Part shown: piece by piece, positions 6,368-9,581 of the stretch | Position numbering within the stretch: the stretch's first letter is position 1 | Layout: each line of letters opens with the position of its first letter | Source: Clostridiales bacterium | GTDB taxonomy: Bacteria > Bacillota_A > Clostridia > Oscillospirales > Oscillospiraceae | Direction of reading: 5' to 3' | Assembly: GCA_019417795.1 (NCBI GenBank) | Contig: DXUR01000078.1 | Location: 1 to 9,581, forward strand | DNA length: 9,581 nt | The notes under the pieces: model-generated | The model's database searches: none | What the model was told of the DNA's origin: nothing | The model's input: the letters and a program-made list of their open reading frames with translations, nothing else | Program-made: the position numbers and the translations under genes

Positions 6368-7274
6368 GAGCAACCCTCGCTTTCTTACATCCAAAAGGGT
6401 TGCATTCCGGGGCATCACATTTTTCTCTTGCGCCCGCCAGTTCTGCCAGTTTTTCCAGCGTTGAGGGGCGGTTGGACAGCCCCAGTTCTTCGGCATCGGC
6501 AACCTTGTCCATGATAAGGTCATAGTCCTTCAGTACACGCCGACCTTTTTCCATGTGGTGAGCTTCCAGAATTTCCTCACGAACTTCCTGAATCGTCAGT
6601 TCCGGTTCGTCAAGCTGCCCACCGTCCATCACCGAAAAATCACTGTGATAAATGGTATAATCCCAGCCATCCTCACAGCTCTGGATGGCAAGATAGCCCT
6701 TACCGCTAAGCTCCCATGCGCCTTGCTCGTTCTGCGTCTGGATTTCCGGGTAGGCGGTCGAACCGTTGCGCTCCATTATCTCGCCAAACTGACAGATGTG
6801 ATAGACGTTTCCGTACTCTCCCAAATCAAAATGATAATCGTCCAGATGCTCCACACGCGCCGTGTAACTGCTGCCATCGGAGCGGTCAATCTGAATTACG
6901 CTGTGATTCGGCACACGGTAGAGATCATCGTAGTGGCTGTTGATGAGCCGGACATCATCTCTAGGAATTGTGGGGTCATCCCAGATGCGCCGCCTGCGGA
7001 CACCAGACTGCGGAATGGTATCGAGGTGCTGCAAGCTGACCTCCTGAATCGCCTTGCGGTCATCGCTGGAAAGCTCAAACAGATACCAGTTCCGGGCGGC
7101 AGGAATGGCGTTCTGACCATCAGGAGGAAGATTCTGTTTGGAAATCTGACCGAACTCCTGCGGCTCACCAGTGGCGCAGTCGTAGGTGGCAAAACCGACA
7201 CCGGCACCGTTTTCCCGCAGATGCAGGAATCTGTCCCCATTGATGAGATAGAGGGCTTCGTTTTTCTGCTCCAT
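6357..7274 (-). CDS. LPD/DUF4316-like accessory protein of conjugative elements, 305 aa
   Basis: This soluble protein has no catalytic motif that I recognise. The N-terminal region (LYLINGDRFLHLRENGAG) and a second stretch at about 205-240 (GWDYTIYHSDF then MDGGQLDEPELTIQEVREEI) match the style of the 'large polyvalent protein' accessory domains and DUF4316-type proteins found beside topB in these elements; exact family assignment is uncertain. The C-terminus has three cysteines spaced by five (C286, C291, C296) in a basic tail, a possible metal site. ATG 7274 shares one base with the topB stop (TGATG), with GAGGGTGG just upstream inside topB, so it is coupled to topB. Its end overlaps the 67-aa gene. 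A role alongside the topoisomerase in element transfer or replication is inferred from position only. Confidence 0.72.
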   Translation of the reverse strand: MEQKNEALYLINGDRFLHLRENGAGVGFATYDCATGEPQEFGQISKQNLPPDGQNAIPAARNWYLFELSSDDRKAIQEVSLQHLDTIPQSGVRRRRIWDDPTIPRDDVRLINSHYDDLYRVPNHSVIQIDRSDGSSYTARVEHLDDYHFDLGEYGNVYHICQFGEIMERNGSTAYPEIQTQNEQGAWELSGKGYLAIQSCEDGWDYTIYHSDFSVMDGGQLDEPELTIQEVREEILEAHHMEKGRRVLKDYDLIMDKVADAEELGLSNRPSTLEKLAELAGAREKCDAPECNPFGCKKARVAHEL

Positions 7275-9358
7275 CAGCGTCCACCCTCAAATTCCAGAGA
7301 GAATTTGCTGCGGCCATCCGCTTCGGTGGACAACAGCACAGTAGCGTTGTAGGTCTTGCCCTTGGCACTCTTGCAGTCCTTCAGTCGGACACGGCCATCC
7401 CGCAGCAGCTTGTCCGCAACATGGGAATCCAGCCGCTTTCCCAGACGCTTGAAGAATGCGTTATCTTTCCACAGCACGAAGCGGCAGGGCTTGTTGTCGC
7501 AGAACCAGCCCTTCTCACGCTCGACAACATTTGCACCACAGTTCGGGCAGACACCAACAATCTTGTTCTTCATAAGCACATTTGCTCCCTTCATAGCCTC
7601 GGTGGTGTTGACCAGCGAGGAGATCATATCTTTGATTTCGGTCATAAATTCTTCCGGCTCCATCTCGCCGCGTTCGATGCGCAGCAGTTTCGTCTCCCAG
7701 TCAGCGGTCATTTCCAGGGACTGGATTTCTTCGGGCATCACCGTGATAAGGGCTTTGCCCTTGTCAGTCGGCAACAGAATCTTGGTCTTTTTCTCGCCCT
7801 TGCGTTCCAGAAAACCTTTCTGTACCAGCTTTTCAATAGTTGCGGCGCGGGTTGCCGGAGTGCCGATGCCCTGACGTTCCACGCCCTCCGGCATACTGTC
7901 TGTACTGGCCATTTCCATCGAGTGCAGCAGGGTGTCCTCAGTGAAATGCTTTGGCGGTGTGGTCTTTCCTTCCTTCATCTCGGCATTGAGGATGGCGCAC
8001 TCGCTTTCTTCCATAGTCGGCAGTGTGGTAAATTCCTGTTTTCGGTTCAGAATATCCGCCAGCACTTTACGCTCCACAGCTTTCCAGCCTTCGTCCAGAA
8101 TCTCTTTACCCTTGGCAGTGAATTCCTCACCGGCGCATTCGGTGGTGAGCATCGTTTCCAGATAACGGTAAGGTTTGCTGACCGCCATCAGCGTCCGGGC
8201 GATGATGAGTTTCAGAACATTCCGCTCCCCTGTGGGCAGGGCATCCAGATCAGCTTGCAGCATACTCCGGGTAGGCAGGATAGCGTGGTGATCTGTGACC
8301 TTATCCCGGTTGACCGTGCACCGTGTCCGAGGGACAGCGGAATCCGCTGTATCTGCGGCAATGCCGAGAAATTCTTCCAGTTCATCCGCAAGTCCTGCCA
8401 GCATTTCCTCATCGTCATCGGTGATATAGCAGCTATCAGTGCGCGGATAAGTGGTAAGTTTCTTCTCATAAAGGCTCTGCACATAATTCAGCGTCTGCTG
8501 TGCGCTGTAACCCAGCAGACGGTTTGCATCACGCTGGAGCGTTGTCAGATCATAGAGCAGTGGCGGGTTTTCAGACTTTTCCTTGCGGGTCACTTTCTGA
8601 ATCGTAGAAATCATCTCCTTTCGGCACTCCGCAAGCAGATTTTCAGCCGTATCTTTTTCAGAAATGCGGCGGCTGGATGCCGTGCATCCGCTGGTCAGTT
8701 CCAGCTCTACGGTGTAGAACTTCTGCGGCACAAAGGCGGCAATCGCAGCCTCACGCACCACCGTCATAGCCAGCACAGGGGTCATAACACGCCCGACCGC
8801 CAAAGGTTGACCGTACAGACACGAAAAAAGCCGGGAAGCATTGATACCGACCATCCAATCGGCACGTTCCCGGCAAAGTGCAGCCTGATACAAGGCATCA
8901 TATTCGGTTGACGGTTTCAGATTTGCAAAGCCCTCCCGGATCGCGCTGTCCTCCATGCTGGAAAGCCAGAGCCGCGAAAAGGACTTTTTGCACCCGGCTT
9001 GCTGGTAGACAAGCCGAAAAATCAGTTCTCCTTCGCGTCCTGCATCCGTAGCGCAGACGATGCTATCTACATCGGGGCGGTTCATCAGGTTTTTCAGGAT
9101 ACCGAACTGCTTCTTGGTGGAGGTGGACACGAGGTATTGCCACTTCTGCGGCAGGATGGGCAGGTCAGTGATGTTCCACTTAACGAACTTTTCATCGTAG
9201 ATATTGGGTGGCGCAAGCTCTACCAAATGCCCAACGCACCAACTAACCAGATAGCCATTGCCCTCCAGATAACCGTCCTTGCGGCTAGTTGCACCAAGGA
9301 CTTTTGCATAGGACATAGCGACAGATGGTTTTTCTGCTATAACAAGTTGATAAGACAA
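7274..9358 (-). CDS. topB: DNA topoisomerase III (type IA), conjugative-element type
   Basis: A 694-aa type IA topoisomerase that passes single strands through a transient 5'-phosphotyrosine break, probably serving element replication or transfer. The TOPRIM domain runs from LVIAEKPSVA (E9) to CATDAGREGELIF (D105, E109, E111; Gly at 107 where many relatives have Asp). The active-site motif TTYPRTDS places the catalytic tyrosine at Y304. The HHAILPT motif is at 357-363 and GIGTPATRA at 497-505. A C-terminal zinc-finger-like group (C604, C607, C620, C625) is present. The length is normal for topB-type enzymes of ICEs, and no frameshift is seen. The start is TTG 9358, chosen because AGGAGGG lies 7 nt upstream and MSYQLVIAEKP is the family N-terminus; an ATG at 9365 is out of frame. 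Confidence 0.95.
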   Translation of the reverse strand: MSYQLVIAEKPSVAMSYAKVLGATSRKDGYLEGNGYLVSWCVGHLVELAPPNIYDEKFVKWNITDLPILPQKWQYLVSTSTKKQFGILKNLMNRPDVDSIVCATDAGREGELIFRLVYQQAGCKKSFSRLWLSSMEDSAIREGFANLKPSTEYDALYQAALCRERADWMVGINASRLFSCLYGQPLAVGRVMTPVLAMTVVREAAIAAFVPQKFYTVELELTSGCTASSRRISEKDTAENLLAECRKEMISTIQKVTRKEKSENPPLLYDLTTLQRDANRLLGYSAQQTLNYVQSLYEKKLTTYPRTDSCYITDDDEEMLAGLADELEEFLGIAADTADSAVPRTRCTVNRDKVTDHHAILPTRSMLQADLDALPTGERNVLKLIIARTLMAVSKPYRYLETMLTTECAGEEFTAKGKEILDEGWKAVERKVLADILNRKQEFTTLPTMEESECAILNAEMKEGKTTPPKHFTEDTLLHSMEMASTDSMPEGVERQGIGTPATRAATIEKLVQKGFLERKGEKKTKILLPTDKGKALITVMPEEIQSLEMTADWETKLLRIERGEMEPEEFMTEIKDMISSLVNTTEAMKGANVLMKNKIVGVCPNCGANVVEREKGWFCDNKPCRFVLWKDNAFFKRLGKRLDSHVADKLLRDGRVRLKDCKSAKGKTYNATVLLSTEADGRSKFSLEFEGGR

Positions 9359-9365
9359 TAAGCAT

Positions 9366-9372
9366 CCCTCCT
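9366..9372 (-). promoter_or_regulatory. Shine-Dalgarno site that fixes the TTG start of topB
   Basis: The minus strand has AGGAGGG, then 7 nt, then TTG. The nearby ATG at 9363-9365 touches the ribosome site and opens a different frame, so it cannot serve as the start. Confidence 0.8.
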
Positions 9373-9392
9373 AAAGTTCAAAATCTATGTAG

Positions 9393-9421
9393 TTGACTTT
9401 TGAGAAGTTTAAGAATACACT
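9393..9421 (+). promoter_or_regulatory. Plus-strand promoter-like sequence divergent from topB
   Basis: TTGACT (9393-9398), five of six matches to the -35 consensus, is separated by 17 nt from TACACT (9416-9421), four of six to the -10. A transcript starting near 9428 would run through two hairpins and end at the intrinsic terminator around 9503. The -10 overlaps the dyad at 9418-9431. Confidence 0.45.
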
Positions 9422-9431
9422 ATATACAGTG
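9418..9431. promoter_or_regulatory. Imperfect 14-bp dyad, possible operator
   Basis: CACTATATACAGTG is self-complementary except for one central pair (9422/9427). It overlaps the putative plus-strand -10 and lies about 60-75 bp upstream of topB, so a bound repressor could affect either direction. This is a short AT-rich palindrome and may be chance. Confidence 0.3.
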
Positions 9432-9503
9432 ATCGTGCTGTGGATACTTGCGAGGCCCACAGCCTAGAAGGAGGTTCCTAGCAATAGGAGCCTCTTTTCT
9501 TTA
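9428..9503 (+). ncRNA. Candidate small structured RNA of about 75 nt
   Basis: Between the plus-strand promoter and terminator lies a hairpin GCTGTGG (9437-9443) / CCACAGC (9457-9463) with a 13-nt loop, followed by the terminator hairpin. The loop segment GAGGC (9452-9456) is complementary to GCCTC in the 3' arm of the terminator (9490-9494), so an alternative fold could open the terminator. AAGGAGG (9468-9474) sits partly in the terminator stem, but no start codon follows at usable distance. No protein of useful length is encoded. It could be a small RNA or an attenuator. Confidence 0.42.
9471..9503 (+). terminator. Intrinsic terminator on the plus strand
   Basis: GAGGTTCCTA (9471-9480) pairs over ten positions (one G-U) with TAGGAGCCTC (9485-9494) around a GCAA tetraloop, followed by TTTTCTTT. 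Orientation is plus; on the minus strand the hairpin lacks a following T-run. It therefore terminates RNA running opposite to the operon. Confidence 0.8.
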
Positions 9504-9533
9504 TAGAACGGCTTATTGAATTTAACTATGTAC

Positions 9534-9549
9534 GGCGGCAAACGCCGCC
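9534..9549 (-). other. GC-rich intergenic hairpin after the upstream gene
   Basis: GGCGGC (9534-9539) and GCCGCC (9544-9549) form a 6-bp stem with a 4-nt loop, 6 nt after the putative stop at 9556-9558. On the minus strand it is followed by TACATA (9527-9532), as is the hairpin at 6142-6159. There is no T-run, so transcription may continue into topB. Confidence 0.55.
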
Positions 9550-9555
9550 TTAAAA

Positions 9556-9581
9556 TCAGATAGGTTCGGTGTCCTGCTCGT
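9556..9581 (-). CDS. Probable C-terminal end of an upstream element gene (partial)
   Basis: The minus strand from the window edge reads Glu-Gln-Asp-Thr-Glu-Pro-Ile and then TGA at 9556-9558. A short acidic tail followed at once by a hairpin is typical of a gene end. In related elements a DUF4366-type or similar gene often precedes topB, but seven residues cannot identify it. Another frame stays open slightly longer (to a TAA near 9524), so this frame choice is tentative. Confidence 0.35.

Larger units (their letters stand above)
1..9581. mobile_element. Segment of a Clostridia-type integrative and conjugative element
   Basis: The same-strand order topoisomerase III, LPD/DUF4316-like protein, small conserved protein, giant N6-methylase/SNF2 helicase and TnpV is the usual accessory-replication block of CTn-type elements in gut Clostridia (known from the family). 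Neither element end, integrase, relaxase nor type IV secretion gene is visible here, so the boundaries lie outside the window. The helicase is broken at the left, and a low-GC acetyltransferase interrupts the block, suggesting a rearranged or decaying copy. Confidence 0.72.

Noticed and set aside
6555..7352. Plus-strand ORF of 265 codons
   Set aside because: Opposite the 305-aa accessory gene and the end of topB; the minus-strand genes are supported by overlap coupling and family similarity.
7421..8911. Long plus-strand ORF (496 codons) antisense to topB
   Set aside because: It lies wholly opposite an intact topoisomerase with all expected motifs; its translation is rich in His, Cys, Phe and Arg with no family resemblance, as is usual for an antisense shadow of a GC-rich gene.
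1..9581. CRISPR array, tRNA or rRNA genes
   Set aside because: No regularly spaced repeats and no cloverleaf or rRNA-like sequence were seen on either strand.

Overview
The window looks like part of an integrative and conjugative element (ICE/CTn type) of a gut Firmicute, probably a Clostridia member near Faecalibacterium, Ruminococcus or Oscillospiraceae. That placement is inferred from three things: moderate-to-high GC in the core genes, strong AGGAGG-type ribosome sites, and a familiar gene set. The set is a topB-type topoisomerase III, a LPD/DUF4316-like accessory protein, a small conserved protein, a giant N6-methylase/SNF2-helicase polyprotein, and the transposon protein TnpV. All recognisable genes lie on the minus strand, so the operon reads from right to left. 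The larger plus-strand ORFs are shadows.

Right to left: 9556-9581 is the likely last few codons of an upstream gene, followed by a GC hairpin. A non-coding stretch (9361-9555) holds a plus-strand promoter-like sequence, a small imperfect dyad, and a two-hairpin segment ending in a clear intrinsic terminator. This is a candidate small RNA divergent from topB. topB (7274-9358, TTG start) overlaps by 1 nt a 305-aa accessory protein, which overlaps by 11 nt a 67-aa protein, so these three form a tightly coupled block. A GC hairpin follows. Next is an AT-rich GNAT acetyltransferase (5537-6067) with its own extended -10 promoter; it looks like acquired cargo. A 130-aa protein of unknown function (5082-5474) follows, then a strong intrinsic terminator only 30 nt before the start of the giant gene.

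The giant gene (108-5000) carries an ArdC-like N-terminus, a long low-complexity linker, LPD-like domains, an N6-methylase core, and the first helicase motif (Walker A). It then stops. The downstream helicase sequence resumes at once in another frame, so an internal, frame-breaking deletion has removed the middle of the helicase. At about position 50 the helicase homology ends in unrelated AT-rich DNA with an inverted repeat. The helicase is therefore broken and the element is probably decaying.

The most striking feature is an embedded gene. The 118-aa transposon protein TnpV, with its own Shine-Dalgarno site, is encoded in the +1 frame inside the giant gene. The region it occupies is exactly the low-complexity linker of the giant protein (residues 257-376). 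This is a same-strand overprinted gene pair.
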